In this document: positions 63,645 to 64,000 of the stretch, in pieces
Numbering within the stretch: the stretch's first letter is position 1
Layout of the letters: each line of letters opens with the position of its first letter
Assembly (NCBI GenBank): GCA_964017155.1
Contig: OZ024861.1
Coordinates: forward strand, 50,596,513-50,660,512
Origin: Oasisia sp. SBJ-2009
Lineage: Eukaryota; Annelida; Polychaeta; Sabellida; Siboglinidae
Length of the DNA: 64,000 bases
Reading direction: 5' to 3'
The notes under the pieces: model-generated
Database searches by the model: none
Told to the model about the DNA's origin: nothing
Seen by the model: the letters and a program-made list of their open reading frames with translations, nothing else
Translations under genes and position numbers: made by a program

Positions 63645-64000
63645 AGACCCGTCCACCTGTTATTTGGACGGGTAAAACCTGTTTTGGATGGGTAGAAATA
63701 TGGGTGGACAGGACGGGTAAAAAAGGAAGGAGCAAAAAATCTTTAAAAATCATTGATATTGTCAGTTGTGCCTTAGAAATGAGCGTAAACGGTGTCACAT
63801 GTATGTTTGTTGTCCATTTCATGTAAAACACATATTTAAAGTTTGTAAACTGGCTTAACAGTTGACATCCATGTGTCCACAGAAAATGTGATCCTGCATA
63901 AAGCCCTGCTAAGAATGCATACTGGCATATGTTTATCTAGAGACCTGTTCACCTGTCATTTGGATGGGACGTAAGTCCGTTTTGGATGTGTAAAAATAGA
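63645..64000. repeat. Partial duplicate segments with TTTGGATGGGTA
   Basis: 63646-63710 and 63942-64000 share GACC.GT.CACCTGT.ATTTGGA.GGG and GTTTTGGATG.GTA.AAATA. This lies in the intron upstream of the first visible golgin exon; nothing else is seen. Confidence 0.65.

Overview
This is a eukaryotic, animal-type window: GT-AG introns, microsatellites, a tRNA-derived SINE family and several non-LTR retrotransposons. The gene content (an alpha-1,4-glycosyltransferase-like enzyme, a DEG/ENaC-ASIC type channel, a giantin-type golgin and a transposon-derived Ulp1 protease gene) fits a marine invertebrate, either a lophotrochozoan or an invertebrate deuterostome. I cannot name the species from the sequence alone.

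Layout. 1-1147: truncated LINE reverse transcriptase, minus strand. 1696-3428: two-exon Golgi glycosyltransferase, minus strand. 5756-22502: ten-exon DEG/ENaC channel, plus strand; I joined the exons by hand, every phase fits, and they give 948 codons plus stop. Its first intron holds a decayed CR1/L2-like LINE with a SINE inside it; its seventh intron holds minisatellites and a pair of inverted repeat copies. 22.5-29 kb: intergenic, rich in repeats, with a TACCATTCA palindrome and a 0.95-kb palindrome built from LINE 3' ends around a (TA)n core. 29.2-38.6 kb: a block bounded by inverted copies of one repeat. It encloses a spliced gene with an integrase-type zinc-binding segment and a complete-looking Ulp1/SENP (C48) catalytic region, plus a 951-bp TIR element and a decayed LINE. 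41.35-63.59 kb: the 3' part of a very large minus-strand golgin gene (14 exons seen, about 2,990 codons, 5' end outside the window) ending in a C-terminal membrane anchor of the giantin/CASP type. Its introns carry three large minisatellites and a 200-N assembly gap.

The genes do not form an operon-like system. Two are secretory-pathway proteins (Golgi glycosyltransferase and Golgi tether), one is a plasma-membrane cation channel, one is mobile-element derived. The observations I would follow first are: (1) the channel's eighth coding exon, which puts about 470 extra residues, helical and rich in N-glycosylation sites, into the extracellular domain just before the second membrane helix; (2) golgin introns filled by arrays whose units contain the neighbouring exon's own 5' splice site; (3) the Ulp1-carrying block with inverted-repeat borders; and (4) several palindromes centred on or bounded by (TA)n.
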